Source of the DNA: Rhodovulum sp. MB263
Lineage (GTDB): Bacteria > Pseudomonadota > Alphaproteobacteria > Rhodobacterales > Rhodobacteraceae
Assembly (NCBI RefSeq): GCF_002073975.1
Contig: NZ_CP020384.1
Coordinates: 3,038,001 to 3,102,000 of the forward strand
Direction of reading: 5' to 3'
Length of the DNA: 64,000 bases
Made by a program: the position numbers and the translations under genes. The notes beneath the pieces were generated by a model, which searched no databases, was not told the DNA's origin, and saw only the letters and a list, made by a program, of their open reading frames with translations. Shown here one piece after another: positions 8,099-17,511 of this stretch. Every line of letters starts with the position of its first letter. The first letter of the stretch is position 1.

Positions 8099-8572
8099 AT
8101 GTCCGACCGGATCGAGTATGGCAATCTGATGCATGCCGCGATGCGGAGTCTGATCCGCACGGTTCTGTCGGATGTTGCCGCCGACGGATTGCCGGGCGAG
8201 CATCACTTCTTCATCACCTTCGACACGACCCATCCCGAGGCGCAGCTGGCGGACTGGCTGCGCCAGCGCTATCCTTCGGAAATGACCGTGGTGCTGCAGC
8301 ACTGGTACGATCACCTCTCGGTCGGCGAGGACGGCTTTTCGGTCACGCTCAATTTCGGCGAAAGCCCCGAGCCGCTGTTCATTCCCTTCGACGCAATCCG
8401 CACCTTCGTCGACCCGTCTGTCGAATTCGGGCTCCGCTTCGAAACCCAGGACAGCGACGAGGACGAAGACGAGGAGGACGAAGCCTCCGACCAGCCCGAG
8501 GCCGAGCCGCATGACGACGGCGCCGGGAACGGCGACGCCCAGGTCGTGAGCCTCGACAAGTTCCGCAAGTAG
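8099..8572 (+). CDS. sspB: SspB-family ClpXP adaptor
   Basis: Adaptor that delivers ssrA-tagged and other substrates to ClpXP. The 157-aa protein has the alphaproteobacterial SspB core at residues 1-115 ([48 protein letters not shown]). A flexible, very acidic linker (about 120-150) leads to the conserved C-terminal tail VVSLDKFRK, the expected ClpX-binding module. The ATG at 8099 has AGAGG upstream; an in-frame upstream extension has no homologous content. It sits 82 bp ahead of fumC. Confidence 0.92.
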   Translation: MSDRIEYGNLMHAAMRSLIRTVLSDVAADGLPGEHHFFITFDTTHPEAQLADWLRQRYPSEMTVVLQHWYDHLSVGEDGFSVTLNFGESPEPLFIPFDAIRTFVDPSVEFGLRFETQDSDEDEDEEDEASDQPEAEPHDDGAGNGDAQVVSLDKFRK

Positions 8573-8654
8573 TCCGCCCGGACCGCTCGCACGGGCATTG
8601 CTCCGAGGCACGGCCCGGCCTATTAGCTGGGCCGAACCCGACCGGAGGATTGCG

Positions 8655-10049
8655 ATGACCGAGACCCGCACCGAGACCGACAGCTTCGGCCCGCTGGATG
8701 TGCCCGCCGACAAGTACTGGGGCGCCCAGACCCAGCGCTCGATCCAGAATTTCCCGATCGGCTGGGAACGCCAGCCGGTAGCCATCATCCGCGCGCTCGG
8801 CGTCATCAAGAAGGCCTGCGCGCTGGTCAATATCGACCAGGGCGGGCTGGACCCGAAACTGGGCGAGGCCATCGCTGCGGCGGCGCAGGAAGTCATCGAC
8901 GGCCGGTTCGACGACAACTTCCCGCTGGTCGTGTGGCAGACCGGCTCGGGCACCCAGTCGAACATGAACGCCAATGAGGTGATCTCGAACCGCGCCATCG
9001 AGATGCTGGGCGGCGAGAAGGGTTCGAAGGACCCGGTGCATCCGAACGATCACTGCAACATGGGCCAGTCCTCGAACGACACCTTCCCCACCGCGATGCA
9101 TGTGGCCATCGGCATGATGGCGCGCGACGTGCTGCTGCCGGGGCTGGAAAAGCTGCATGAGGCGCTGACCGCCAAATCGGACGAATTCGCCGATATCATC
9201 AAGATCGGACGGACCCATACCCAGGACGCGACGCCGCTGACGCTGGGCCAGGAATTCTCGGGCTATGCCAAGCAGGTGGAAAAGGGCATCGCCCGCGTCA
9301 AGTCCGCCCTGCCCGACATCTACGAGCTCGCCCAGGGCGGCACCGCCGTCGGCACCGGGTTGAACACCAAGAAGGGCTGGGACGGCCGGGTCGCCGCCCG
9401 CATAGCCGAGATCACCGGCCTGCCCTTCGTCACCGCCGAGAACAAGTTCGAGGCGCTGGCCGCGCATGATGCGATGGTGATGTTCTCGGGCGCGCTGAAG
9501 ACGGTGGCGGCCTCGCTGTTCAAGATCGCCAATGACATGCGGCTGCTGGGCTCGGGCCCCCGCTCGGGGCTGGGCGAGCTGATCCTGCCCGAGAACGAGC
9601 CCGGCTCGTCGATCATGCCCGGCAAGGTCAACCCGACCCAGGCCGAGGCCCTGACCATGGTCTGCGCCCATGTCATGGGCAATGACGCGGCCGTGGGCTT
9701 TGCCGGCAGCCAGGGCCATTTCGAGCTGAATGTCTACAATCCGATGATGTCCTATAACGTGCTGCAATCCATGCAGCTTCTGGGCGACGCGGCGTCGAGC
9801 TTCACCGATAACATGGTGGCGGGCACCAAGGCCAACACCGCGCGGATCGAGAAGCTGATGAAGGAAAGCCTGATGCTGGTGACGGCACTGGCGCCGACCA
9901 TCGGCTATGACAATGCCACCAAGGTCGCCAAGACCGCGCACAAGAACGGCACGACGCTGCGCGAAGAGGCCATCGCGCTTGGCTTCGTCGATGCCGAGAC
10001 CTTCGACCGCGTGGTGCGGCCCGAAGACATGATCGGCCCCAAAGACTGA
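8655..10049 (+). CDS. fumC: Fumarate hydratase, class II
   Basis: Interconverts fumarate and L-malate in the TCA cycle; oxygen-stable and iron-free. The 464-aa length is standard. It contains the superfamily signature [13 protein letters not shown] with the catalytic serine, NHSS-region equivalents ([15 protein letters not shown]) and [16 protein letters not shown]. The ATG at 8655 has GGAGG 9 nt upstream. Its TGA overlaps the ATG of the DUF4169 gene by one base, so the two are probably translated from one mRNA. Confidence 0.97.
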   Translation: MTETRTETDSFGPLDVPADKYWGAQTQRSIQNFPIGWERQPVAIIRALGVIKKACALVNIDQGGLDPKLGEAIAAAAQEVIDGRFDDNFPLVVWQTGSGTQSNMNANEVISNRAIEMLGGEKGSKDPVHPNDHCNMGQSSNDTFPTAMHVAIGMMARDVLLPGLEKLHEALTAKSDEFADIIKIGRTHTQDATPLTLGQEFSGYAKQVEKGIARVKSALPDIYELAQGGTAVGTGLNTKKGWDGRVAARIAEITGLPFVTAENKFEALAAHDAMVMFSGALKTVAASLFKIANDMRLLGSGPRSGLGELILPENEPGSSIMPGKVNPTQAEALTMVCAHVMGNDAAVGFAGSQGHFELNVYNPMMSYNVLQSMQLLGDAASSFTDNMVAGTKANTARIEKLMKESLMLVTALAPTIGYDNATKVAKTAHKNGTTLREEAIALGFVDAETFDRVVRPEDMIGPKD

Positions 10050-10240
10050 TGACGGGCGGCGTCGTCAACCTGCGTCAGGCACGCAAGGCCCGCGAGCGGG
10101 CGACGAAGAAGGTGCAGGGCGACGGGAATGCCGCCCGCTTCGGCCGGAGCAAGGGCCAGAAGGCGCGGGAGGAGCTTGACGCCACCCGCGCCCGAGACGC
10201 CCTTGACGGGCACAGGCGGGCCCCGGACGACGAGGCATGA
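10049..10240 (+). CDS. DUF4169 family protein
   Basis: Very basic 63-aa protein of unknown function (VVNLRQARKARERATK, then ARFGRSKGQKAREELDATRA), matching the DUF4169 pattern common in Rhodobacterales. It is almost entirely charged helix, without membrane segments. It overlaps fumC by 1 nt and the next gene by 4 nt (ATGA). Nucleic-acid or ribosome association would fit the charge but is not shown. Confidence 0.8.
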   Translation: MTGGVVNLRQARKARERATKKVQGDGNAARFGRSKGQKAREELDATRARDALDGHRRAPDDEA

Positions 10241-10467
10241 GCGGACGGCCGGTCAAGCGCTCGCTGACGCTCCGGGGGCACCGGACCTCGGTCTCGCTGG
10301 AAGACGAATTCTGGCGCGCGCTCCGCGACATCGCGGCCGAGCGGGGCATGGCCGTCAACGCGCTGGCCGCCGAGATCGACGACAGCCGCGGAATGGATGT
10401 CGGGCTCGCCTCGGCGCTGCGGGTGCATGTCCTGACGCATTTCCGGCAGCGCCGGGACGATCGCTGA
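10237..10467 (+). CDS. Ribbon-helix-helix domain protein
   Basis: A 76-aa protein of the RHH_4 type: basic N-terminal strand KRSLTLRGHRTSVSLEDEFW followed by two helices (ALRDIAAERGMAVNALAAEI). It probably binds DNA as a dimer, with the beta ribbon reading the major groove. It is coupled by ATGA to the DUF4169 gene. No toxin gene is next to it, so an antitoxin role is not supported. Confidence 0.8.
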   Translation: MSGRPVKRSLTLRGHRTSVSLEDEFWRALRDIAAERGMAVNALAAEIDDSRGMDVGLASALRVHVLTHFRQRRDDR

Positions 10468-10636
10468 GCGCCCGCTTTCCGGCAATGCCGCTGAAACATC
10501 GGCCTGTTGATCGCGAAGGCTGTAGCTCCTGCGCCCAGGCGGCAGATGGCATTCCGCAAGGCGGGACCGCCAGAAAGCAGGCCGCTCTCCCTGGGAGAGT
10601 GCCCTGCGGAGACATAGCGCGTTTTCAAAAGCATAA

Positions 10637-10668
10637 GGCCGGAGCCGCGGCTTGCCACCGCTCCGGCC
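10637..10668 (-). terminator. Terminator-like hairpin after the DegP-type protease gene
   Basis: A 9-bp perfect stem, GGCCGGAGC (10637-10645) with GCTCCGGCC (10660-10668), and a 14-nt loop. In the minus direction it is followed by TTATGCTTTT. It could also end the fumC transcript from the other side, although the T-tract there is weaker. Confidence 0.6.
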
Positions 10669-10719
10669 GTATTTCTCGCCCTTAGCCGGGCGTGGTACCC
10701 GAGGGTCGGGTCTAGCCGC

Positions 10720-12204
10720 CTACTCCCCGACCGACAGCGCTACGAAGCGGGGCTCGCCCTGACGGCGGACCAGAAGCAGAAGCGACTTGCGGCCGGCATC
10801 GCGGGCTTCCTCGATCCGCTCCTGCAGATCGGCGGCGGTGGCGACCGGACGCTGTCCGGCCTCGGTGATGACATCGCCCGCCCGCAGGCCCTTGGAATAG
10901 GCCTCGCCGGCCTCGTCGATATCGCTGACCGCCAGCCCGTCGGCCAGGTTCCCGGCGCCAAGCTGATCGCGCAGCTCGTCGGTCAGCGGCACCAGGGTCA
11001 TGCCGAGGATCTCGGCCGCCTCGGGCTCGGGGGCAGAGGAGCCGTCGGAGGAGCCGCCCGAACCAGCGCCTTCCGCCGTCTCGCGACGACCGAGCGTCAC
11101 CAGCAATGTCTGTGTCTTGCCCTCGCGGAACACGACCACGCGCACGGCCTTCCCGACCGGGGCATTGCCGACCTGCCGCACCAGCCCGTGGGTGTCCTCC
11201 ACATCGATGCCGTCGAAGGAGAGGATCACGTCGCCCGACTGCATGCCGGCCTCGGCCGCCGGGCCCTCGGGCACATCGGTCACCAGCGCGCCGCGCGCCT
11301 GCCCGAGCCCCAGCGCCTCGGCCATGTCGGGCGTCACGTCCTGGATCCGCACGCCAAGCCAGCCGCGCCGGGTCTCGCCGAATTCCTTGAGTTGCGAGAC
11401 GACATTGGCCACCACTTCGGAGGACATCGCGAACCCGATGCCGATCGAGCCGCCGGTGGGCGACAGGATCGCGGTATTCACGCCGACCACCTCGCCCTCC
11501 ATGTTGAAGAGCGGCCCGCCCGAATTGCCCTTGTTGATCGCGGCATCGGTCTGAAGAAAGTCGTCATAGGTGCCGCTGAGCGCCCGGCCGCGGGCCGAGA
11601 TGATCCCGGCCGAGACGGAAAAGCCCTGCCCCAGCGGGTTGCCCATCGCCATCACCCAGTCGCCGACCCGCATCATCTCGCTCTTTCCGAAGGGCACGAA
11701 GGGCAGCGGCCTGTCGCTTTTCACTTTCAGAAGCGCGATGTCGGTATTGGGGTCGGTGCCGACCACCTCGGCCTCGAGCGTCTCGCCCTCAAACAGCTCG
11801 ACCTGGATCTCGTCGGCCTTCTCGATGACGTGATTGTTGGTGACGATATAGCCGTCTTCCGAGATCACGAAGCCCGAGCCCAGCGCCTGGCTGCGCCGCG
11901 GCGGCATGTTCGGATTGCCGTCGGGATTCATGAAATCGCGGAAGAATTCCTCGAAGGGCGACCCTTCGGGCAGCAGCGGATTTGGACCGGTCCGGCCTTC
12001 GACCGTGGTCGAGGTGGTGATGTTGACCACGGCCGGGCTGACCTTCTCGGCGAGATCGGCAAAGCTTTCGGGCGCGGCACGGGCCAGGGCAAGGCTCGCC
12101 TGCGCCATGAGAAGCGCCAGGCCCAGCATCAGCGCCCAGAGCGGACGCAACCGTTCCGAGGACGACGCGCCCCTGACCGAAAGAGAGATGGCCTGCGATG
12201 TCAC
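10720..12204 (-). CDS. Do-like periplasmic serine endoprotease (DegP/MucD)
   Basis: Degrades misfolded envelope proteins. The 494-aa protein begins with a signal sequence (WALMLGLALLMAQASLALARA). The trypsin-like domain has the triad His125 (TNNHV), Asp155 (NTDIALLKV) and Ser228 (KGNSGGPL). Two PDZ domains follow (about 285-380 and 400-490), joined by a Gly/Ser-rich linker. The start is a GTG at 12204 with AGGAGG 8 nt upstream. It is downstream of hflK-hflC-DUF2065 on the same strand with a 147-bp gap, an arrangement common in Rhodobacteraceae. Confidence 0.95.
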   Translation of the reverse strand: MTSQAISLSVRGASSSERLRPLWALMLGLALLMAQASLALARAAPESFADLAEKVSPAVVNITTSTTVEGRTGPNPLLPEGSPFEEFFRDFMNPDGNPNMPPRRSQALGSGFVISEDGYIVTNNHVIEKADEIQVELFEGETLEAEVVGTDPNTDIALLKVKSDRPLPFVPFGKSEMMRVGDWVMAMGNPLGQGFSVSAGIISARGRALSGTYDDFLQTDAAINKGNSGGPLFNMEGEVVGVNTAILSPTGGSIGIGFAMSSEVVANVVSQLKEFGETRRGWLGVRIQDVTPDMAEALGLGQARGALVTDVPEGPAAEAGMQSGDVILSFDGIDVEDTHGLVRQVGNAPVGKAVRVVVFREGKTQTLLVTLGRRETAEGAGSGGSSDGSSAPEPEAAEILGMTLVPLTDELRDQLGAGNLADGLAVSDIDEAGEAYSKGLRAGDVITEAGQRPVATAADLQERIEEARDAGRKSLLLLVRRQGEPRFVALSVGE

Positions 12205-12351
12205 CGATATATCCTCCTGAAAGCTGTGCCGTCATCCCTTTGCGCAAGGGACCGGTTCCCGTGAGTTATGGTGCCAGCCCGCCCCTCCGTGCAACACGGG
12301 GACGGGCCCGGTCGCCTCAACAGGACGTGAATGGCTCTGTTCGCAACTGTT

Positions 12352-12546
12352 TCAGCCCCAAAGCGATTGGGCAAGCCAAACGAGAGCCGTGCCAAGGCCG
12401 ATCGCGGCCAGACCGAGCAGCCGCCGGGTGTCGGCCGGAATACGGCGGAGGATCTCCAGCGCCTCCTCCAGACGCGAAGGGGCCAGTGCGAACACCAGCC
12501 CCTCGATCACCAGGACCATGCCAAGGCCCAGGACGATCTTTTCCAT
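12352..12546 (-). CDS. DUF2065 small membrane protein
   Basis: A 64-aa protein with two hydrophobic helices (VLGLGMVLVIEGLVFALAP and LLGLAAIGLGTALVWLAQS) and the DUF2065 pattern RIPADTRRLLGLAAIGLG. In many proteobacteria such genes follow hflC. Here it starts 4 bp after the hflC stop, so it is very probably co-transcribed. Function unknown; it may be an accessory of the HflKC complex. Confidence 0.85.
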   Translation of the reverse strand: MEKIVLGLGMVLVIEGLVFALAPSRLEEALEILRRIPADTRRLLGLAAIGLGTALVWLAQSLWG

Positions 12547-12550
12547 CTCG

Positions 12551-13480
12551 TCACTCCGCAGCCGCGCCAGATGCCGCAGCGGGGCCGGTCGGCGCCGACG
12601 GCGCGGGCGCCAGAGGACGGTCGGCACGTTCGAGATATTCGAAGAACTCGCTGTCGGGCGAGAGAACCATCGAGGCATTCCCCTTGCCGAATGCCGCCTT
12701 GTAGGCATTGAGCGAGCGGTAGAACTCGAAGAATTCCTTGTCGGCACCGAAGGCTTCCGCGAACACACTGTTGCGCTGGGCGTCGGCCTGACCGCGAATG
12801 ATCTCGGCTTCACGCCGCGCGTCCGAGACCAGCTCGACCACGGTCCGGTCGGATTGCGCCCGGATCCGCTGCGCCGCCTCGTCCCCGCGCGCGATCTCGT
12901 CGGCCGCCTCGCGTTCGCGTTCGGCCCGCATCCGCGCGAAGGTGGCCTCGAGGTTCTGCTCCGGCAGGTCGGTGCGCTTGAGCCGCACATCGACGATCTC
13001 GAGCCCGATCCCCCTTGCCTCTGTGGCGGCGGCATTGCGGATCCGCATCATCAGCGCGGCCCGGTCCGAGCTGAGAATGTCGTTGGACGAGACCGAGCCC
13101 AGCACTTCGCGGGTATTGGCGCGCAGCACGCTGTCGAGCCTGTCCTCGGCGGCGCGTATGCCGCCCACGCCGACCGCCTGGCGGAACTGGACCACATCGG
13201 CGATGCGGTAGCGGGCGAAGGCGTCGACCACCAGACGGCGGTCGTCGGACGGCGTCACCTCCAGCGGATCGATATCGCGGCTGAGGATACGGTCGTCATA
13301 TTTCACGACTTCCTGGATCAGCGGGATCTTGAAGGCCAGCCCCGGCTCGGACTTCACCGCCTTGACCTGGCCGAACTGCAGCACGAGCGCGCGTTCGCGT
13401 TCGTCGACGATGAACATCGACGACAGGGCCGTGGCCCCGACGAGAATGGCGAGAGGGATGAGGAGTGCACTCTTCTTCAT
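12551..13480 (-). CDS. hflC: HflC, SPFH/prohibitin-family subunit of the FtsH modulator
   Basis: With HflK it forms the periplasm-facing cage around the FtsH protease. The 309-aa protein has an N-terminal membrane anchor (LLIPLAILVGATALSSMFIV), a prohibitin/SPFH domain at about 22-190, and a charged coiled coil (EREREAADEIARGDEAAQRI). The C-terminal tail is Ala/Pro-rich and low in complexity (about 292-309). It starts 3 bp after the hflK stop. Confidence 0.95.
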   Translation of the reverse strand: MKKSALLIPLAILVGATALSSMFIVDERERALVLQFGQVKAVKSEPGLAFKIPLIQEVVKYDDRILSRDIDPLEVTPSDDRRLVVDAFARYRIADVVQFRQAVGVGGIRAAEDRLDSVLRANTREVLGSVSSNDILSSDRAALMMRIRNAAATEARGIGLEIVDVRLKRTDLPEQNLEATFARMRAEREREAADEIARGDEAAQRIRAQSDRTVVELVSDARREAEIIRGQADAQRNSVFAEAFGADKEFFEFYRSLNAYKAAFGKGNASMVLSPDSEFFEYLERADRPLAPAPSAPTGPAAASGAAAE

Positions 13481-13483
13481 GGA

Positions 13484-14596
13484 TCAGTTCCTCCCTCCGG
13501 TATCGGTGCGCCGCAATTCGTTCAGCGGCAGGTAGGGCACCACGCCGCCCGGCCCGGTCAGGTCCTTGTCGAGCATGATCATGTCGACCTTGCCCAGCAC
13601 CTCTTCCATGGTTTCCAGATAGAGCCGCTTGCGCGTCACCTCGGGTGCCTTGGCATATTCGTCCAGCACCGCACTGAAGCGACTGGCTTCACCCTCGGCC
13701 TCGTTGACGACGCGGGCACGGTAGCCCTCGGCCTCTTCGAGGATCTGCGCCGCCTCGCCGCGCGCACCGGCGACGACGCGGTTGGCATAGGCATCGGCCT
13801 GTTTCTCGAGCCGGTCGCGTTCCTGTTCGGCGGCCTGCACCTCGCGGAAGCTGTCGATGACCTCCTTGGGCGGGTCGGCCTTGTCAAAGTTGACCCGGAC
13901 CACGTTCATGCCGGAATCGTAGCTGTCGAGCGTCTGCTGGATCAGATCCGTGAGGCGCGAGGCGATCAGCCCGCGGTCACGGTTCAGGATCGGCGCCAGT
14001 TCCGACTGGGCAATGATCTCGCGCATGGCCGATTCGGACACGGCGCGGATGGTCTGACGCGGATCGCGCAGGTTGAACAGGAACTTGGCCGGATCGTTGA
14101 TGTTCCAGACCACCTGGAAGTCGACATCGACGATGTTCTCGTCGCCGGTCAGCATCAGCCCGGCATCGACGCCGGCCCGGCCCACGCCCATGTCCTCGGT
14201 CTGCTCGCGGGTGACCGGGATCACCTCGGCGCTGACCAGCGGCCAGGGCGCGAAGTTCAGGCCCGGATTGCCGGTATCGAGATAGCGGCCCAGGAAAAGC
14301 TCGACCGACTGCTCCTCGGGCTTGACCGTGTAAAACGAGGCCCAGGCCCAGGCCACGCCGGCCGCCAGCACCGCCAGCGCCACGCCGGTCCGGGTGAATT
14401 TCGGGCCGCCGCCACGACCGCCGCGCCCGCCCATCAGCACGCGCAGCTGCTCTTGCCCGCGACGCATCAGCTCGTCGATTTCCGGAATCTGGGGCGGCTC
14501 GTCGCCCGGGCCGCGTCCACCGCCGCCGCCCCGGTTGCCTCCGCCACCCTGTCCAGAGCCTCCGCTCCCCCAGGGACCGCCACTATTTCCAGCCAT
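13484..14596 (-). CDS. hflK: HflK, SPFH/prohibitin-family subunit of the FtsH modulator
   Basis: Partner of HflC. The 370-aa protein has a glycine-rich N-terminus of about 30 residues, a membrane anchor near residues 70-88 (VALAVLAAGVAWAWASF) and an SPFH domain (VKPEEQSVELFLGRYLDTGN). A coiled coil follows (QERDRLEKQADAYANRVV). It is the first gene of hflK-hflC-DUF2065. The 83 bp separating it from gor must contain the promoter unless it is read through from gor; no convincing boxes were identified. Confidence 0.95.
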   Translation of the reverse strand: MAGNSGGPWGSGGSGQGGGGNRGGGGGRGPGDEPPQIPEIDELMRRGQEQLRVLMGGRGGRGGGPKFTRTGVALAVLAAGVAWAWASFYTVKPEEQSVELFLGRYLDTGNPGLNFAPWPLVSAEVIPVTREQTEDMGVGRAGVDAGLMLTGDENIVDVDFQVVWNINDPAKFLFNLRDPRQTIRAVSESAMREIIAQSELAPILNRDRGLIASRLTDLIQQTLDSYDSGMNVVRVNFDKADPPKEVIDSFREVQAAEQERDRLEKQADAYANRVVAGARGEAAQILEEAEGYRARVVNEAEGEASRFSAVLDEYAKAPEVTRKRLYLETMEEVLGKVDMIMLDKDLTGPGGVVPYLPLNELRRTDTGGRN

Positions 14597-14679
14597 ATGG
14601 GGTCTTACCTCTTGTCTTGCTCAATCTCGTTCTCATTTTCGCGATGACTGCTTTGTAACTGGTCACCGCGCGCCCGAAT

Positions 14680-16038
14680 TCAACCCGTGCGAACCGGGAC
14701 CTTCATCGTCACCAGCTCTTCGGCCATGGTCGGATGTACCGCCACGGTCCGGTCGAAATCCTCCTTGGTCGCGCCCATCTTGATCGCCACCGCCGCCAGC
14801 TGGATCATTTCGCCCGCCTGATCGGCCACGATATGGCAGCCCAGCACCTTGCGGCTGTCGGCCGCGACGACGAGCTTCATCATCACCCGGTCGGGCCGCC
14901 CGGCAAAGCCCGACTGCATCGGCCGGAAGGCGGTCGAATAGATCTCGACCGGGCCGCGGCTGCGCGCCTCCTCCTCGGTCATGCCGACCGAGCCGTATTC
15001 GGGGCGGGTGAAGACCGCGCCCGGCACCAGCTCGTGATCGGCACGGGTCGGATTGCCCTTGAACACGGTCTCGACGAAGGCCGCGCCCTCGCGGATCGCG
15101 ACAGGCGTCAGCGCGATCCGGTCGGTGACATCGCCCACCGCATAGACCGAGGGCACCGAGCTTTGCGACCATTCGTCGACCGAGACCGCGCCATTGGGGT
15201 TCAGCGCGACGCCCGCCTGCTCGAGCCCCATCCCGTCGGTATTGGGCCGCCGCCCGGTGGCAAACAGCACCGCATCGAAGACCGCATCCCCGCCATCGGT
15301 GGCCTTGACCCAGAGCCCGTCCTCGACCCGGTCGATGCGCTGCACGTTGCAGCCGACGCGCAGATCGACCCCCTGCGCGCACATCGCCCCCGCAATATGG
15401 CCCCGCGCCTCGTCATCGAAACCCCGCAGGATCTGGGCGCCGCGGTAGAACTGCGTGACCTCGACCCCGAGCCCGTTGAGGATGCAGGCGAATTCGCAGG
15501 CGATATAGCCACCGCCGACGATCAGGATGCGTTTCGGAAGGCGCTCGAACAGGAACACGTCATTCGAGGTGATCGCCAGATCCGAGCCCGGAAACTCGGG
15601 CACGAAGGGCCGCCCGCCGGTCGCGACCAGGATATGGCGCGCGGTCTTCTCGGTGCCATCGGCCAGCCGCACCCTGTGCGGATCGGCCAGCACCGTGCGG
15701 CTGTCGAAGATCTCGACGCCCGCGCGTTCGAGATTGCCGCGATAGATGCCCTCGAGCCGGGTCAGCTCGTCATCGAGCCGCGCCTTGAACAGCGACCAGT
15801 CGAACTCGCCGCCATGAACCTGCCAGCCATAGGCCCGCGCATCCTCGACCGATTGCGGAAAGGCCGAGGCATAGACCATCAGCTTTTTCGGCACGCAGCC
15901 CCGGATCACGCAGGTGCCGCCCATGCGGTATTCCTCGGCCAGCCCGACCCGGGCGCCGGCCTCGGCCGCCGCGAGACGCGCCGCGCGCACCCCGCCAGAG
16001 CCGCCGCCGATGACGAAGAGATCGTAATCGAAGCTCAT
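14680..16038 (-). CDS. gor: Glutathione-disulfide reductase
   Basis: NADPH-dependent flavoenzyme that regenerates glutathione. The 452-aa protein has the N-terminal FAD-binding GGGSGGVRAARLAA, the redox disulfide Cys43/Cys48 in GGTCVIRGCVPKK, and an NAD(P)-binding segment (ILIVGGGYIACEFA). The C-terminal dimerisation domain has the base-donating His in AVHPTMAEELVTM. The sequence CVIRGCVPKK is typical of glutathione rather than dihydrolipoamide dehydrogenases. It starts 11 bp after the rpiA stop and is probably co-transcribed. Confidence 0.95.
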   Translation of the reverse strand: MSFDYDLFVIGGGSGGVRAARLAAAEAGARVGLAEEYRMGGTCVIRGCVPKKLMVYASAFPQSVEDARAYGWQVHGGEFDWSLFKARLDDELTRLEGIYRGNLERAGVEIFDSRTVLADPHRVRLADGTEKTARHILVATGGRPFVPEFPGSDLAITSNDVFLFERLPKRILIVGGGYIACEFACILNGLGVEVTQFYRGAQILRGFDDEARGHIAGAMCAQGVDLRVGCNVQRIDRVEDGLWVKATDGGDAVFDAVLFATGRRPNTDGMGLEQAGVALNPNGAVSVDEWSQSSVPSVYAVGDVTDRIALTPVAIREGAAFVETVFKGNPTRADHELVPGAVFTRPEYGSVGMTEEEARSRGPVEIYSTAFRPMQSGFAGRPDRVMMKLVVAADSRKVLGCHIVADQAGEMIQLAAVAIKMGATKEDFDRTVAVHPTMAEELVTMKVPVRTG

Positions 16039-16049
16039 GTCCCCTCCCC

Positions 16050-16826
16050 TCAGAGATCGGCGAAGAGATTGTCGCTTTCGGGCAGATCGACCCGGGCCTC
16101 CTCGCTGCCCCCGGCATCGCGCAGCTCGGCCCGGCCGTCGGGATGGCCGATCACCACGGCGTCGCAGATGTCGATGAACAGCCCGTTCTCGACCACGCCC
16201 GGGATCTGGTTCAGGATCAGCCCCAGCTGGCGCGGATTGCCGATCCGGCCCAGATGCAGGTCGAGCACCAGATTGCCCTCATCGGTGCGGAACGGCAGCT
16301 CGCCCGCCATCCGGAGCGTGATCTCGCGGCCGAGGACATCGAGCCCCTCCAGCGCCTCGGCGATCAGCTTGCGGCTGGCCGACCAGCCGAAACCGATCAC
16401 CTCGACCGGCAGCGGAAACGCGCCGAGCTGGGCCACGGCCTTGGCCGGGTCGGCGATCACCACCATCCGGTCCGAGGCCGTCGCCACGATCTTTTCCTGC
16501 AGATGCGCGCCGCCGCCACCCTTGATCAGGTTGAAGGCCGGGTCGAATTCGTCGGCGCCGTCGATGGTCAGATCGAGCCAGCGCGCATCCTCGAGGCTGA
16601 CCACGTCGATGCCGACCTCGCGGGCCAGCGCCGCGGTCCGGGCCGAGGTCGGAACGGCGGTGATCGAGAGCCCCTCGTTGCGCACCCGCGCGCCCAGGCT
16701 TTTCACCAGCCAGGCCGCGGTCGAGCCGGTGCCGAGGCCCACGCGCATGCCGTCCTCGATCAGATCGGCGGCGCGGCGTCCGGCGACATATTTGGCCAGT
16801 TCGATGGGGGAAAGCTCTGCGGCCAT
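16050..16826 (-). CDS. rpiA: Ribose-5-phosphate isomerase A
   Basis: Interconverts ribose-5-phosphate and ribulose-5-phosphate in the pentose phosphate pathway and Calvin cycle. The 258-aa protein contains the phosphate-binding GLGTGSTAAWLV, the catalytic DGADEFD and KGGGGAHLQEKI. The ATG at 16826 was chosen as the family start (MAAELSPIELAKYVAG); the longer frame upstream has no homologous content. It is immediately upstream of gor. The 193 bp between it and the MarR gene hold no gene. Confidence 0.95.
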   Translation of the reverse strand: MAAELSPIELAKYVAGRRAADLIEDGMRVGLGTGSTAAWLVKSLGARVRNEGLSITAVPTSARTAALAREVGIDVVSLEDARWLDLTIDGADEFDPAFNLIKGGGGAHLQEKIVATASDRMVVIADPAKAVAQLGAFPLPVEVIGFGWSASRKLIAEALEGLDVLGREITLRMAGELPFRTDEGNLVLDLHLGRIGNPRQLGLILNQIPGVVENGLFIDICDAVVIGHPDGRAELRDAGGSEEARVDLPESDNLFADL

Positions 16827-17019
16827 GATGCCTCTCCTTGTGCGGTCCCGGCCGTTATAGACGCCAAGCGTCAGAGCCGCGAGACCGAATTGCCCGGAGC
16901 GGGCATCGACAGGGAGGCAAGACCGGAAAGCGAGAGAGGGATCGTCGGGGCCACGACCGTCCATTCCGGCGCCGACCGGACCCCGGAGAGAAATCTGTCA
17001 CAACAGCCTTGACGGTCGG

Positions 17020-17469
17020 TTACCGCCCCTCCCGGAGCGCCGCGATCACCGCGTGCAACAGATCGGCGAAGCGGGCGCGATCCGCGGGCGCAAGCCGCGC
17101 CAGCGCGATGCCATTGACCTCGGTCGCGGCTTCGGTGGCCGGCGCCTCCAGGGCGCGGGCCCGCTCGGTCAGCCGCACCCGGCGCGCCCGCCTGTCGGCC
17201 GCGTCAGGCTCGCGCAGGATCAGCCCGTCGCGCTCCATCCGGTTCAGGGTATTGGCGATGGTCGCCTGTTCCACATCCAGCCGCTCGACCAGATCGCGCT
17301 GGGTCAGCCCGTCTTCGCGCCACAGCTCGAGCAGCACCATGAACTGCCCCGGCATCAGCCCCAGAGGCGCGATCCGCCGGGTCAGCGCCACCGCGAAGAG
17401 CCGCGCCATGTGGTTGGCGAGATACCCCGCCGAGTCATCCTTGTTAAAGCCCATGCGCTGTTCTGCCAT
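17020..17469 (-). CDS. MarR-family transcriptional regulator
   Basis: A 149-aa winged-helix repressor. The HTH is GLTQRDLVERLDVEQATIAN and the wing is RMERDGLILREPDAADRRAR; dimerisation helices lie at both ends. It is divergent from a four-helix membrane protein gene, with only 59 bp between the start codons. Two identical-arm palindromes lie in that space, so autoregulation and repression of the neighbour are likely. The ligand is unknown. The start at 17469 places the ATG beside the first palindrome; a Met at residue 6 is possible. Confidence 0.9.
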   Translation of the reverse strand: MAEQRMGFNKDDSAGYLANHMARLFAVALTRRIAPLGLMPGQFMVLLELWREDGLTQRDLVERLDVEQATIANTLNRMERDGLILREPDAADRRARRVRLTERARALEAPATEAATEVNGIALARLAPADRARFADLLHAVIAALREGR

Positions 17470-17472
17470 TGC

Positions 17473-17484
17473 ATAGCTCGCTAT
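17473..17484. promoter_or_regulatory. Palindrome 1, likely MarR operator
   Basis: ATAGC-TC-GCTAT, a perfect dyad with 5-bp arms lying 4 bp upstream of the marR-type start codon. It shares both arms with the second palindrome 27 bp away (centre to centre). Confidence 0.65.
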
Positions 17485-17499
17485 ACAATGGCATTTTGA

Positions 17500-17511
17500 A
17501 TAGCAGGCTAT
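17500..17511. promoter_or_regulatory. Palindrome 2, likely MarR operator
   Basis: ATAGC-AG-GCTAT, with the same arms as the dyad at 17473-17484. It lies 17 bp before the start of the membrane protein gene, just ahead of its GGAG ribosome-binding site. Confidence 0.65.

Noticed and set aside
12389-14647. 752-codon plus-strand frame over hflC-hflK
   Set aside because: Antisense shadow produced by high GC at third codon positions; hflC and hflK are unmistakable on the other strand.
14734-16860. 708-codon plus-strand frame over gor-rpiA
   Set aside because: Shadow of two well-recognised genes; low-complexity translation.
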